The notes under the pieces were generated by a model that ran no database searches, was not told where the DNA came from, and saw nothing but the letters and a program-made list of their open reading frames with translations. The position numbers and the translations under genes were made by a program. Shown here one piece after another: positions 1-8,958 of a DNA stretch of 64,000 nt. This stretch comes from Streptomyces sp. NBC_01591 (GTDB taxonomy: Bacteria; Actinomycetota; Actinomycetes; Streptomycetales; Streptomycetaceae). The first letter of the stretch is position 1; the number at the start of each line of letters is the position of its first letter. The stretch lies in NCBI RefSeq assembly GCF_035918155.1, contig NZ_CP109327.1, positions 1,116,001 to 1,180,000 on the forward strand, read 5' to 3'.

Positions 1-1122
1 GCGGAGACCTTCGAGATCCTCTCCAACCACGAGGTCATCGCGGTCGACCAGGACCCGCTCGGCAAGCAGGGCACCGTGGTCTCCTCCGCCGGCGGGCGCT
101 GGGTGGTCGCCAAGGAGATGCGGGACGGCAGCCGCGCCGTCGCCCTGTTCAACGAGACCGGCAGCGCACAGCGCATCGCGACGACCGCCGCGGAGGTGGG
201 GCTGCCGCAGGCCGACGGGTACACGATGCGCGACCTGTGGGAGCACCGGTCGTACAACACCGCGGGCACCGTGGCCGCGACCGTCCCGGCGCACGGCACG
301 GTGCTGCTGCGGGTCGCCGCCGACGGCGAGTGGGCCGCGCAGCCCCCTGCGGTGGAACTCGGCCTGGAATCCAGTCCGTTGGTCGAGGCGGGGCGCACCA
401 CCACACTGACCACGACGGTCACCGATCTGGGCCGCACCCCCGCCAGGAAGGTCTCGGCGCTGCTCACCGGCCCCTCGGGCTGGCAGGTGAAGGCGGTGTC
501 GCCGACCGGTTCACCGGCTCTGCCGACCGGCCGGTCCCTGACCACCCGCTGGCAGGTGACGGCCCCCTCGGGCACCCCCACCGGTGCGTACGATCTGGCA
601 CTCGCCGCCCAGTACCGCTCACCGACCGGGACGCGGGTACGGTCCACGGTCCCGCTCCGGGCCCACGTGGTGGTCGCGCCGCCGACGGGCGGCGGCTACC
701 TGGGCGATCTGCCGCAGCTCTCGGCGGCCAACGGCTGGGGCCCCGTGGAGCGGGACACCAGCAACGGTGAGAGCGGTGCGGGCGACGGGAATCCGCTGAC
801 GATCGGCGGCACGGTCTTCACCAAGGGCCTCGGCGTGCACGCCTACAGCGCCGTCGAGTTCTACACCGGCAGGGCGTGCACCACCGTGACGGCGCAGGTC
901 GGGGTCGACGACGAGAAGGGCGCCAAGGGGACGGTCGCCTTCGAGGTCTGGGCCGACGGCACGAAGGTGGCGTCGACCGGCGTACTGACCAACGCGATGC
1001 CCGCCCAGCCGCTCACCGCGGAGGTGAGCGGTGCGCAGATGGTACGTCTGGTGGTCACCGACGGCGGGGACGGCTCCGATTCCGACCACGCGGACTGGGC
1101 GGACCTGCGGATCACCTGCTGA
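1..1122 (+). CDS. Secreted alpha-galactosidase (GH27) with C-terminal NPCBM domain, 3' part only
   Basis: The 5' end lies outside the window; 373 codons are visible. The first residues (NHEVIAVDQDPLGKQG) match the end of the GH27 catalytic barrel, where an EVIAVNQDPLG-like motif is typical. A beta-sandwich follows (about residues 27-100), then an alpha-galactosidase-associated Ig-like domain rich in Thr/Val (about 115-235), and last an NPCBM carbohydrate-binding domain (about 236-373) with the typical GLGVHAYS and final SDHADWADLRI segments. The family hydrolyses terminal alpha-galactosides outside the cell. The gene converges on the ROK kinase and shares a bidirectional hairpin terminator with it. 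The kinase and LacI regulator next door suggest one sugar-use unit. Family assignment is firm; the substrate is not shown. Confidence 0.88.
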   Translation, partial: AETFEILSNHEVIAVDQDPLGKQGTVVSSAGGRWVVAKEMRDGSRAVALFNETGSAQRIATTAAEVGLPQADGYTMRDLWEHRSYNTAGTVAATVPAHGTVLLRVAADGEWAAQPPAVELGLESSPLVEAGRTTTLTTTVTDLGRTPARKVSALLTGPSGWQVKAVSPTGSPALPTGRSLTTRWQVTAPSGTPTGAYDLALAAQYRSPTGTRVRSTVPLRAHVVVAPPTGGGYLGDLPQLSAANGWGPVERDTSNGESGAGDGNPLTIGGTVFTKGLGVHAYSAVEFYTGRACTTVTAQVGVDDEKGAKGTVAFEVWADGTKVASTGVLTNAMPAQPLTAEVSGAQMVRLVVTDGGDGSDSDHADWADLRITC

Positions 1123-1158
1123 CGAGGGATCGCGGTGCGGCGACGCCACGCGTTCGGC

Positions 1159-1201
1159 CGCCGGGCGGGCTCCAGGACATGCCCCCGGAGCCCGCCCGGC
1201 G
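1159..1201. terminator. Bidirectional hairpin terminator between the alpha-galactosidase and ROK genes
   Basis: A perfect 15-bp inverted repeat (CGCCGGGCGGGCTCC at 1159-1173, its complement at 1187-1201) has a 13-nt loop. It lies between two convergent stop codons and can end transcription from both sides. There is no U-tract, as is usual in Streptomyces. Confidence 0.75.
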
Positions 1202-1216
1202 TCCGCGGGACGCCGG

Positions 1217-2170
1217 TCAGCTCTGGACGGCCACCACGCCGCCCGGACCCACCCGTGCCGCCGCGGCGGCGCCCACCAGTCCCGCGTCGGTGCCCATCAC
1301 CGCCGGGGCCACCTTGATCTGCCGGACGAAGGAGAGGGTGGCGTACTGGCGAAGGGCCCGGCGCAACGGCGCGAAGAGGATGTCGCCCGCACCGGCCACT
1401 CCCCCGCCGATCACCGCGATGTCGATCTCGACGAGCGTGGCGGTGGCGGCGATTCCGGCGGCCAGCGCCTGGGCGGCGCGCTCGAACGAGGCGATGGCGA
1501 TCGGGTCCCCCGCGGCCGCCGCGGCGGCCACCGCGGCGGCCGAGGCATCGCCGTCCGGTCCGGGCCGCCAACCGGCCTCCAGAGCCCGGCGGGCGATGTT
1601 CGGACCGCTGGCGATGCGCTCGACACAGCCGCGCGAACCGCACGGGCAGGGGTCGCCGTCCAGGTCCACGCTGACATGACCGATGTGCCCCGCGTTGCCC
1701 GTGGGGCCGGGGTGGAGCTTGCCGCCGAGGACGAGCCCGCCGCCGACACCGGTCGACACGACCATGCAGAGCGCGTTGTCGTAGCCGCGGGCGGCGCCCA
1801 GCCAGTGCTCGGCAGCCGTCATCGCGACCCCGTCGCCGACCAGCTCGACGGGCAGTCCGCCGACCGCCTTGCCGACCCGCTCCACCAGCGGGAAGTCGCG
1901 CCAGCCGGGGACGTTGACCGGGCTGACCGTGCCGGCCGAGGCGTCGACCGGGCCCGCGCTGCCGATGCCGACCGCCGTCGCCCGCCCCCACAGGGGAGAG
2001 CCGGACAGCTCGGTGAGGACCTCCGTCACGGCGCTCATCACCGTCTCGGCGCTCTCGCGTGCGGGCGTCGGCCGCTGCGCCCGTACGAGAAGAGCGCCGT
2101 CGCCGTCCACCAACGCGGCGGCGATCTTGGTGCCGCCGATGTCCAGCGCGGCGACGAGGTCGGTATGCAT
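1217..2170 (-). CDS. ROK family sugar kinase (glucokinase-like)
   Basis: A 317-residue ROK kinase that phosphorylates a hexose or N-acetylhexosamine with ATP in the cytoplasm. The phosphate-binding DIGGTK motif is at residues 10-15. The ROK zinc-binding signature GHIGH...CPCGSRGCVE is at about 161-183 (H162, C175, C177, C182). Length is normal for the family. The ATG at 2170 is chosen because the DIGGTK motif follows at the usual distance. The gene is divergent from a LacI regulator, with a perfect LacI-type operator 73 bp upstream of the start overlapping a good promoter, so repression by that regulator is likely. It could be a glucokinase or a kinase for galactose or GlcNAc; sequence alone does not decide. 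Confidence 0.88.
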   Translation of the reverse strand: MHTDLVAALDIGGTKIAAALVDGDGALLVRAQRPTPARESAETVMSAVTEVLTELSGSPLWGRATAVGIGSAGPVDASAGTVSPVNVPGWRDFPLVERVGKAVGGLPVELVGDGVAMTAAEHWLGAARGYDNALCMVVSTGVGGGLVLGGKLHPGPTGNAGHIGHVSVDLDGDPCPCGSRGCVERIASGPNIARRALEAGWRPGPDGDASAAAVAAAAAAGDPIAIASFERAAQALAAGIAATATLVEIDIAVIGGGVAGAGDILFAPLRRALRQYATLSFVRQIKVAPAVMGTDAGLVGAAAAARVGPGGVVAVQS

Positions 2171-2218
2171 CGGTGTGGCTCCGTGAGTAGGGGGCGGGGA
2201 CCTGCGGCTTCAGGAAAC

Positions 2219-2247
2219 AGTCTGCCCAGTCTCCATTCAGCTGACAA
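2219..2247 (-). promoter_or_regulatory. Candidate promoter of the ROK kinase gene
   Basis: On the minus strand, TTGTCA (complement of 2242-2247) and CAGACT (complement of 2219-2224) are separated by 17 nt, close to the vegetative consensus. The -35 box lies inside the LacI-type operator at 2243-2254, so bound repressor would block it. Confidence 0.45.
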
Positions 2248-2254
2248 CGTTGTC
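2243..2254. promoter_or_regulatory. LacI-type operator GACAACGTTGTC in the divergent ROK/lacI promoter region
   Basis: A perfect 12-bp palindrome with the central CG typical of LacI/GalR family operators. It lies 73 bp from the kinase start and about 96 bp from the regulator start. The same 12 bp recur at 31064-31075 in front of the GH92 mannosidase gene. Auto-regulation and kinase control by the adjacent LacI protein is the simplest reading. Confidence 0.75.
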
Positions 2255-2349
2255 CAGGGCCTATGCTCGACGGCACAGCCTCCGGCCGGCTCCGCAGCAC
2301 CGCCCGCGGACCCGCCGGACCGCCGCACCCGAGGACAGGACAGCGCACC

Positions 2350-3378
2350 GTGGCCGAGACCGCCCGTCACTCCGAGACCCGTTACGGCAACCGGCCGACC
2401 ATGAAGGATGTGGCCGCCCGCGCCGGAGTGGGCCTCAAGACGGTCTCGCGCGTGGTCAACAGCGAGCCGGGAGTCACCCCCGACACCGAGCGCCGGGTCC
2501 AGGAGGCCATCGAAGCGCTCGGCTTCCGGCGCAACGACAGCGCGCGCGTCCTGCGCAAGGGCCGCACCGCCTCGATCGGACTGGTCCTGGAGGACCTCGC
2601 CGACCCGTTCTACGGGCCGCTGAGCCGAGCGGTGGAGGAGGTCGCGCGGGCGCACGGCGCCCTGCTCATCAACGGGTCGAGCGCCGAGGACCCGGAGCGC
2701 GAGCAGGAGCTCGTACTCGCCCTGTGCGCGCGCCGGGTGGACGGGCTCATCGTGATTCCGGCCGGTGACGACCACCGCTATCTGGCACCGGAGATAAAGG
2801 CGGGCATCGCCACCGTCTTCGTGGACCGCCCCGCGGGCCGCATCGACGCCGACATGGTCCTCTCCGACAGCTTCGGCGGCGCCCGCGAGGGCGTCGCGCA
2901 TCTGATCGCGCACGGCCACCGCCGGATCGGCTTCATCGGCGACCAGCCGCGCATCCACACCGCCACCGAGCGGCTGCGCGGCTACCACGCGGCGATGGCG
3001 GACGCGGGGACGCGGGTCGAGGACTCCTGGGTGTCCCTCGGCTCGACCGAACCCGACCGGGTCCGGGCCGCCGCCGAGCAGATGCTCTCCGGCCCCGAGC
3101 CCGTCACCGCGATCTTCGCGGGCAACAACCGGGTGACGGTGACGGTGGTGCGGGTCCTCTCCGAGCAGGAACGCCGCATCGCCCTGGTCGGCTTCGACGA
3201 CATCGAACTGGCCGACCTGCTCGGTATCACCGTCGTCTCCCAGGACGCCGCCGCCGTCGGCCGCACCGCCGCCGAGCATCTCTTCCGCCGTCTGGACGGC
3301 GCCAACCACGCCCCGGCCCGCGTGCAGCTGCCGACGACGCTCATCACGCGCGGCTCGGGCGAGCTGCCGCCCGCCTGA
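2350..3378 (+). CDS. LacI family transcriptional regulator
   Basis: A sugar-responsive repressor of 342 residues. The N-terminal helix-turn-helix is TMKDVAARAGVGLKTVSRVVN (about residues 17-37), with the hinge around RRNDSARVLRKGRT. A periplasmic-binding-protein-like effector domain follows (about 75-335), including the GHRRIGFIGD stretch. GTG at 2350 is chosen because GAGGACAGGA lies just upstream and the HTH then starts at the usual distance; an ATG at 2263 would add a tail crossing the promoter. The gene is divergent from the ROK kinase around a shared palindromic operator. The inducer sugar is unknown; galactose derivatives fit the neighbouring alpha-galactosidase. Confidence 0.9.
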   Translation: MAETARHSETRYGNRPTMKDVAARAGVGLKTVSRVVNSEPGVTPDTERRVQEAIEALGFRRNDSARVLRKGRTASIGLVLEDLADPFYGPLSRAVEEVARAHGALLINGSSAEDPEREQELVLALCARRVDGLIVIPAGDDHRYLAPEIKAGIATVFVDRPAGRIDADMVLSDSFGGAREGVAHLIAHGHRRIGFIGDQPRIHTATERLRGYHAAMADAGTRVEDSWVSLGSTEPDRVRAAAEQMLSGPEPVTAIFAGNNRVTVTVVRVLSEQERRIALVGFDDIELADLLGITVVSQDAAAVGRTAAEHLFRRLDGANHAPARVQLPTTLITRGSGELPPA

Positions 3379-3432
3379 GCCGTGCGGTTCCCGCGTGGCC
3401 GGCGGCCCCGGCCGTGATCCGCCGGACAGGCC

Positions 3433-4731
3433 CTACGGTGCGGTCACCGTGAGGTCGGCCCGCCGCGGCGATGCGAACGCGTCCAGCTCCGCGCGCGTCA
3501 GCCCGGTCAGGCGGGCGACCTCTTCGGTGTCCAGGGCGCCGCAGTCGATGCCGCGCAGGAGGTAGCCGCTGAGCGCCTTGGCGGTGGCGGGTTCGTCCAT
3601 GACGTCGCCGCCGGCCTTGGCCACGTACGCGGCGAGCCGTGCGGCGGCCTGTTCCAGACCCTCGCGGTAGAAGGTGTACACGGCCGCGTACCGGGTCGGC
3701 AGGTGGCCCGGGTGCATGTCCCAGCCCTGGTAGTAGGCGCGGGCCAGGGCTCGGCGGGTGAGGCCGTAGTGGAGCCGCCAGGCCTCGTGGACCTGATGGG
3801 TGGGGCCGACCGGCAGGATGTTGGTGGAGCCGTCCGAGACCCGTACGCCGGTGCCCGCGGCGGCGACCTGCATGACGGCCTTGGCGTGGTCGGCGGCCGG
3901 GTGGTCGCTGGCCTGGTAGGCGGCGCTGACGCCGACGCAGGCGCTGTAGTCGAAGGTGCCGTAGTGCAGGCCGGTGGCGCGGCCCTGCGCCGCGTCGATC
4001 ATGCGGGCGACGGCGGCGGTGCCGTCGGCGGCGAGGATGGACTGGCTCGTCTCGATCTGGATCTCGAAGCCGAGCCGCCCGGCGGGCAGCCCGTGTGCCT
4101 GCTCGAACGCTTCGAGCAGCCGGACGAAGGCGGTGACCTGCTTGGGGTACGTCACCTTGGGGAGCGTGAGGACCAGCCCGTCGGGAAGGCCGCCTGCCTG
4201 CATCAGACCGGTGAGGAAGATGTCCGTGGTGCGGATGGAGCGGTCGCGTACGGCGGCCTCCATGCACTTCATCCGGATGCCCATGTACGGGGCCGCCGTG
4301 CCGTTCCCGTACGCCTCCGAGACCAGTCGGGCGGCGCGGGCGGCGGCCTCGTCCTCCTCGGCGTCGGGGCGGGGTCCGTAGCCGTCCTCGAAGTCGATGC
4401 GGAGGTCCTCGACGGGCTCGCGCTCCAGCTTGGCGCGCACCCGGTCGTGGACGGGCGCGGCGAGTTCGTCCGGGATGCCGAGGACGGCGGCGAACGAGGC
4501 GGCGTCGGGGGCATGCTCGTCGAGGGCCTTCAGCGCCTGGTCGCCCCAGGAGCGGATGGTGCCCGCGGCGAATGTGTCGCCGGGGACGTAGACCGTGTGG
4601 ACCGGCTGGCGCGTGCCCGGGTCTCCCGGGTAGCGGCGCGCGAGCTCGGCGTCGACTGCGGTGAGGGAGGCGCTGATCTCCTCGCTGACCGCACCGGCGA
4701 GGCTCGTTGCCACCTTCTCCTGCTGACCCAT
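3433..4731 (-). CDS. HpcH/HpaI aldolase/citrate lyase-like protein (DUF6986 type)
   Basis: A 432-residue TIM-barrel protein of the citrate-lyase-beta/aldolase superfamily. Diagnostic segments are LRIDFEDGYGPR (about residues 110-121), the metal and oxyanion region PKVTYPKQV, and GFEIQIETSQSIL, where the metal-binding Glu of this fold lies. The ATG at 4731 follows GGAGG by 8 nt; an in-frame ATG at 4779 has no comparable site. The family is common in actinobacteria and is often near ureide or malate-synthase genes, but none is visible here. It probably cleaves or forms a C-C bond on a small carboxylate; the substrate is unknown. A strong hairpin at 4838-4873 separates it from the upstream etf genes. 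Confidence 0.8.
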   Translation of the reverse strand: MGQQEKVATSLAGAVSEEISASLTAVDAELARRYPGDPGTRQPVHTVYVPGDTFAAGTIRSWGDQALKALDEHAPDAASFAAVLGIPDELAAPVHDRVRAKLEREPVEDLRIDFEDGYGPRPDAEEDEAAARAARLVSEAYGNGTAAPYMGIRMKCMEAAVRDRSIRTTDIFLTGLMQAGGLPDGLVLTLPKVTYPKQVTAFVRLLEAFEQAHGLPAGRLGFEIQIETSQSILAADGTAAVARMIDAAQGRATGLHYGTFDYSACVGVSAAYQASDHPAADHAKAVMQVAAAGTGVRVSDGSTNILPVGPTHQVHEAWRLHYGLTRRALARAYYQGWDMHPGHLPTRYAAVYTFYREGLEQAAARLAAYVAKAGGDVMDEPATAKALSGYLLRGIDCGALDTEEVARLTGLTRAELDAFASPRRADLTVTAP

Positions 4732-4837
4732 TTCCACACCCTCCGCAGTCAAGCTGTTTCCGCTTCCCGGAATCAACAATCCGTATAGTGAAGCTATAAG
4801 GCCGTCGGACCTGCGTCAATGGCGATCGGGAACGGTG

Positions 4838-4873
4838 CGGGGCCGTGTGGTGCACACGCACCACACGGCCCCG
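4838..4873 (-). terminator. Rho-independent-type hairpin after etfA
   Basis: A perfect 15-bp stem (CGGGGCCGTGTGGTG at 4838-4852, complement 4859-4873) with a 6-nt loop starts 32 bp past the etfA stop codon on the minus strand. It should end the etfB-etfA transcript before the aldolase-like gene. Confidence 0.8.
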
Positions 4874-4905
4874 GACCGTCGAGAGGGTTGCGGCTCGGCC
4901 GCGGG

Positions 4906-5868
4906 TCAGCCCTTGCGGGAGTTGACCTCTTCGGTGAGCTGGGGGACGACCTGGAAGAGGTCGCCGACGACGCCGTAGTCGACGAGGTCGAAGATCGGGG
5001 CCTCGGCGTCCTTGTTGATCGCGACGATCGTCTTGGACGTCTGCATGCCCGCCCGGTGCTGGATCGCACCCGAGATGCCCGACGCGATGTACAGCTGCGG
5101 CGAGACGGACTTGCCGGTCTGCCCGACCTGGCTGGAGTGCGGGTACCACCCGGCGTCCACCGCGGCCCGCGAGGCACCGACGGCCGCACCGAGGGAGTCG
5201 GCGAGCGACTCGATGAGGTGGAAGTTCTCCGCACCGTTGACACCACGCCCGCCGGAGACGACGATCGCGGCCTCGGTCAGCTCCGGACGGCCCGTCGACT
5301 CCCGCGGCGTCCGCGAAGTGACCCTGGTCCCCGTCGCCTGCGCCGAGAACGACACCTCCAGCGCCTCGACCGCACCCGCCGCCGCAGCCGCCTCCACCGG
5401 AGCCGAGTTCGGCTTCACCGTGATCACCGGAGTACCCCGGGAGACCCGGGACCTCGTCGTGAACGACGCCGCGAACGCGGACTGCGTCGCGACCGGACCC
5501 TCCTCACCCGCCTCGATGTCGACCGCGTCGGTGATCAGACCGGAACCGATCCGCACCGCGAGACGCGCCGCAATCTCCTTGCCCTCCGCCGACGACGGCA
5601 CCAGCACCGCCACCGGCGACACCACCGCGTACGCCGCCTGCAGCGCATCCACCTTCGGCACGACCAGGTACTCCGCGAACTCCGGAGCATCCACCGTCAG
5701 CACCCTCACCGCACCGTGCTCCGCCAGCACCGCGGCCGTACCCGCAGCACCGGCACCCACCGCGAGCGCGACCGGCTCACCGACCCGACGCGCCAGCGTC
5801 AAAAGCTCCAGCGTGGGCTTGCGGACCGCACCGTCCACGTGATCGACAAGAACAAGAACTTCAGCCAT
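4906..5868 (-). CDS. etfA: Electron transfer flavoprotein alpha subunit
   Basis: A 320-residue ETF alpha/FixB protein. With the beta subunit it forms the FAD-containing carrier that takes electrons from acyl-CoA and related dehydrogenases and passes them to ETF:quinone oxidoreductase. The C-terminal FAD-binding domain carries [14 protein letters not shown], then [27 protein letters not shown] and [24 protein letters not shown], the classic ETF-alpha signature (about residues 205-300). It lies 67 bp downstream of etfB on the same strand, the usual order. The ATG at 5868 has AGGAG 10 nt upstream. Confidence 0.97.
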   Translation of the reverse strand: MAEVLVLVDHVDGAVRKPTLELLTLARRVGEPVALAVGAGAAGTAAVLAEHGAVRVLTVDAPEFAEYLVVPKVDALQAAYAVVSPVAVLVPSSAEGKEIAARLAVRIGSGLITDAVDIEAGEEGPVATQSAFAASFTTRSRVSRGTPVITVKPNSAPVEAAAAAGAVEALEVSFSAQATGTRVTSRTPRESTGRPELTEAAIVVSGGRGVNGAENFHLIESLADSLGAAVGASRAAVDAGWYPHSSQVGQTGKSVSPQLYIASGISGAIQHRAGMQTSKTIVAINKDAEAPIFDLVDYGVVGDLFQVVPQLTEEVNSRKG

Positions 5869-5935
5869 GGGACTTCAATCTCCTGCGAGTAGCAAAGAAG
5901 GGAAGAGGAACAGAGGGACCGGAACCGGAACCCGA

Positions 5936-6721
5936 TCAGATGAACTTCTGACCCGCGAGGAACTCGGCCAGCCGACGCCCGCCCTCACCCTCGTCCTTCA
6001 CGATCGTGCCCGCGCTCCGCGCCGGACGCTCCGCAGCCGAATCGACCACCGTCCACGCACCCGCCAGACCCACCTCGTCCGCCCCGATCCCCAGATCCCC
6101 CAGATCCCAGGACTCCACCGGCTTCTTCTTCGCCGCCATGATCCCCTTGAACGACGGGTAACGCGCCTCACCCGACTGGTCCGTCACCGACACCACCGCC
6201 GGCAACGACGCCTCCAGCTGCTCGGACGCCGTGTCACCGTCACGACGCCCCCGCACCACACCACCCTCGACCGACACCTCGGACAACAACGACACCTGCG
6301 GAACACCCAACCGCTCCGCCAGCAACGCCGGAACCACACCCATCGTGCCGTCCGTCGACGCCATCCCGGAAATGACCAGGTCGTACCCGGCCTTCTCCAC
6401 CGCCTTCGCCAGCACCAGCGACGTACCCATCACATCACTGCCGTGCAGACCGTCGTCCTCGACATGAACAGCCTTGTCCGCACCCATCGACAACGCCTTG
6501 CGCAACGCGTCCTTGGCATCCTCCGGACCCACCGTCAACACAGTGATCTCCGCATCGTCCGCCTCGTCCGCGATCTGCAGCGCCTGCTCCACCGCGTACT
6601 CGTCCAGCTCCGACAGCAGACCGTCCACATCCTCACGGTCCACCGTCAGGTCATCGGCGAAATGCCGGTCACCGGTGGCGTCGGGCACGTACTTCACACA
6701 GACAACGATCCTCAAGCTCAC
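5936..6721 (-). CDS. etfB: Electron transfer flavoprotein beta subunit
   Basis: A 261-residue ETF beta/FixA protein, the AMP-binding partner of EtfA. It has the N-terminal IVVCVKYVPD, a middle DLVISGMASTDGTMGVVPALLAERLGVPQ segment and a C-terminal IMAAKKKPVE stretch, all characteristic. The start is GTG at 6721 with TAGGAG about 7 nt upstream. It heads the etfB-etfA operon. A terminator hairpin upstream at 6793-6827 separates it from the flavin reductase gene, so its promoter should lie within 6722-6792. Confidence 0.97.
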   Translation of the reverse strand: MSLRIVVCVKYVPDATGDRHFADDLTVDREDVDGLLSELDEYAVEQALQIADEADDAEITVLTVGPEDAKDALRKALSMGADKAVHVEDDGLHGSDVMGTSLVLAKAVEKAGYDLVISGMASTDGTMGVVPALLAERLGVPQVSLLSEVSVEGGVVRGRRDGDTASEQLEASLPAVVSVTDQSGEARYPSFKGIMAAKKKPVESWDLGDLGIGADEVGLAGAWTVVDSAAERPARSAGTIVKDEGEGGRRLAEFLAGQKFI

Positions 6722-6792
6722 GCCGGCTCTCCTACTGCGTCGTCATTTCCGGGCTGCCTTGTTGCAGGCAGCATAGGCGCCTGATGGGGCGG

Positions 6793-6827
6793 ATTCCGGT
6801 CGGGGCGACCGACGCCCCGACCGGAAT
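6793..6827 (-). terminator. Hairpin terminator between flavin reductase and etfB
   Basis: A perfect 15-bp stem (ATTCCGGTCGGGGCG at 6793-6807, complement 6813-6827) with the 5-nt loop ACCGA lies 95 bp past the flavin reductase stop on the minus strand. Confidence 0.7.
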
Positions 6828-6922
6828 ATTACTAGCCAGTACACCCAGTGGCTCGCCCATGAGCAAGCGCTTGGAACTGTGATATGCCCAACGTACGGCG
6901 CCCATGTGCCGCCTGGGTGGAA

Positions 6923-7429
6923 TCAGTCTCGCAGAGCGTTGAAACGGCCCTGGTGATAGATCAGCGGACGACCACCTCCGGCCGGATCGCCGACCACGAC
7001 CTGCGCGATCACGATCCGGTGGTCCCCCGCCGGGACCCGGGCGACCACACGGCAGACCAGCCACGCCAGTACGCCGTCGAGCACCGGCACTCCTTCGGGC
7101 CCACTGCGCCAATAGGTGGACGGGCCGAACCGGTCGGCGCCGCTGCGGGCGAAAGTGGCGGCCAGCTCCTGCTGGTGCTCGCCGAGTATGTGGACGCCGA
7201 TGTGCTCGGCCTCGGCCAGGACCGGCCAACTGGAGGACGAGGTGCCGACTCCGAAGGAGATCAGCGGCGGTTCGGCGGCGACGGAGTTGAGAGAGGTGGC
7301 GGTGAAGCCGACCGGCCGGTCACCTGCGGCGGTGATCACCGCCACGCCGGCGGCGTGCTGCCGGAAGACCGAGCGGAGCAGTTCGGGAGAAGCCTGGCGG
7401 GGGGTACCGAGCTCGGGCGAAGCCGTCAT
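6923..7429 (-). CDS. Flavin reductase family protein (split-barrel, FMN-binding)
   Basis: A 168-residue protein of the flavin reductase/NADH:FMN oxidoreductase family, the usual small component of two-component monooxygenases. The VITAAGDRPVGFTATSLNSVAAEPPLISFGVG segment (about residues 28-60) is the FMN-binding core, and a DHRIVIAQV near the end is typical. The ATG at 7429 is preferred because AGAAGGAC lies 7 nt upstream; in-frame upstream ATG codons lack a site. No oxygenase partner is adjacent, so it may supply reduced flavin to a distant enzyme. Confidence 0.85.
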   Translation of the reverse strand: MTASPELGTPRQASPELLRSVFRQHAAGVAVITAAGDRPVGFTATSLNSVAAEPPLISFGVGTSSSSWPVLAEAEHIGVHILGEHQQELAATFARSGADRFGPSTYWRSGPEGVPVLDGVLAWLVCRVVARVPAGDHRIVIAQVVVGDPAGGGRPLIYHQGRFNALRD

Positions 7430-7625
7430 GGACATGTCCTTCTGCGGAAGAGGCGTACAGGGCCGTGGTTGCTCAGACACCCGGACAGCGCGCACTCGCG
7501 TTGCGGGCGAGATCCACATGGACCCGGCCGTAGAGAAGGAGTTCCGGCGGCATAGCGTCAGACTGACGATGCGTGGTGGGTGCAGTCAAGGGTGTTCCGC
7601 AATGTGGGAGATGCGTCACGGTCCG

Positions 7626-7976
7626 TCACATCGCCTGCCCCAGCGCGGCGACCACGTCGACGGTGCGCGGCTGTCCGACGGCCCGGCGGACGATCCGGCC
7701 GGCCGCGTCGAGGACCAGTACGGTCGGTGTCCGGCTGATCTCCAGCTCCCGCACGAGAGTGAGATGCGCCTCCGCGTCGATCTCGACATGGGCCACGCCG
7801 TCCACCATGCGGGCCACCTCGACGAGGGTGCGGCGGGTCGCCCGGCAGGGCTGACAGAACGCGCTGGAGAACTGTACGAGGGTGGCCCGCTCCCCCAGTT
7901 CAGCGCCGAGCCGGGCCGCGTCCAGCGATCCCCCACGTGCCTGCCTCTCCACCTTCGGCCTCCTGTCAGAGCTCAT
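7626..7976 (-). CDS. Thioredoxin-fold protein
   Basis: A 116-residue single-domain thioredoxin-like protein without a signal peptide, so cytosolic. The redox motif is FSSAFCQPCRAT (C41-C44), with CQPC in place of thioredoxin's CGPC. The cis-proline loop is ISRTPTVLVLD (about residues 81-91). The family reduces disulfides in target proteins. It stands alone 196 bp upstream of the flavin reductase on the same strand. Confidence 0.85.
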   Translation of the reverse strand: MSSDRRPKVERQARGGSLDAARLGAELGERATLVQFSSAFCQPCRATRRTLVEVARMVDGVAHVEIDAEAHLTLVRELEISRTPTVLVLDAAGRIVRRAVGQPRTVDVVAALGQAM

Positions 7977-8170
7977 CGCAAGACGTCAGCACCACCGGCC
8001 CGCGAGACATTCCCGGAGGTTCCACGTGACGAGAATCTCGCGCCCCGAGCCCTCGGAGACTGGCCACCGCGTCGCGCATGGGGCACGATCGGCGCAATGC
8101 CGCAAACCTACGGCTGCGTAACTTCCGCCGGGAGAACCCTCCTCAGGCGCTGAAGAAGGGTCTTCCCCAG

Positions 8171-8893
8171 ATGGCAGAACTCGTCTATCGACCGGTCATC
8201 GGCGCCGCTCGTACGTTTTTCAAGGCGCTTGACCTGAAGATCGACACTCAGGGTTCCGAGCACATCCCGAAGACCGGTGGCGCGGTACTGGTAAGCAACC
8301 ACATCAGCTATCTGGACTTCATCTTCACTGGGCTCGCGGCCCTGCCGCAGAAGCGGCTCGTCCGCTTCATGGCGAAGGAATCGGTCTTCCGGCACAAGGT
8401 CTCGGGACCGCTGATGCGCGGCATGAAGCACATCCCCGTCGACCGTAAGCAGGGCGAGGACGCGTATGCGCACGCGCTCGCCTCGCTGCGCTCCGGCGAG
8501 ATCGTCGGCGTGTTCCCCGAGGCCACCATCTCGGAGTCGTTCACGCTGAAGAGCTTCAAGTCGGGCGCCGCCCGGCTGGCCCAGGAGGCCGGCGTACCGC
8601 TGATCCCGATGGCGCTGTGGGGGACGCAGCGGGTGTGGACCAAGGGCAGGCCGCGCAATTTCAAGCGCAACCACGTGCCGGTGACGATCCGGGTCGGCGA
8701 GCCGGTGGAGGCACCCACCGACCAGTACGCGGGCGCGATCACCCGACGGCTGCGGGAGCGGGTCCAGGAGCTCCTGGAGGCGGCCCAGCGCGCCTATCCC
8801 GTACGCCCGAAGGACGCGAGCGACACCTGGTGGGTGCCCGCCCACCTCGGCGGTACGGCCCCGACCCCCGCCGAGGTGCGCGAGAAGAGCTGA
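8171..8893 (+). CDS. 1-acyl-sn-glycerol-3-phosphate acyltransferase (PlsC-like)
   Basis: A 240-residue lysophospholipid acyltransferase. Motif I is NHISYLD (H44 and D49, the HX4D catalytic pair). Motif III is FPEATIS at about residues 117-123; the usual FPEGTRS is changed to Ala and Ile, which is seen in some actinobacterial paralogues. It should acylate lysophosphatidate at the membrane during phospholipid synthesis. The ATG at 8171 fits the family N-terminus; an upstream in-frame ATG at 8078 would add a basic tail with no homology signal. Confidence 0.87.
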   Translation: MAELVYRPVIGAARTFFKALDLKIDTQGSEHIPKTGGAVLVSNHISYLDFIFTGLAALPQKRLVRFMAKESVFRHKVSGPLMRGMKHIPVDRKQGEDAYAHALASLRSGEIVGVFPEATISESFTLKSFKSGAARLAQEAGVPLIPMALWGTQRVWTKGRPRNFKRNHVPVTIRVGEPVEAPTDQYAGAITRRLRERVQELLEAAQRAYPVRPKDASDTWWVPAHLGGTAPTPAEVREKS

Positions 8894-8958
8894 CGCGGCC
8901 GAAACGTCACTCCGGGGAGCCGGGCATTGATCCGCCCCCGGGGTGACGTCTCCCCGGC

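Noticed and set aside
861..2348. A 495-codon minus-strand frame across the ROK kinase
   Set aside because: Arg-rich translation in the wrong frame; the ROK frame contains all family motifs.
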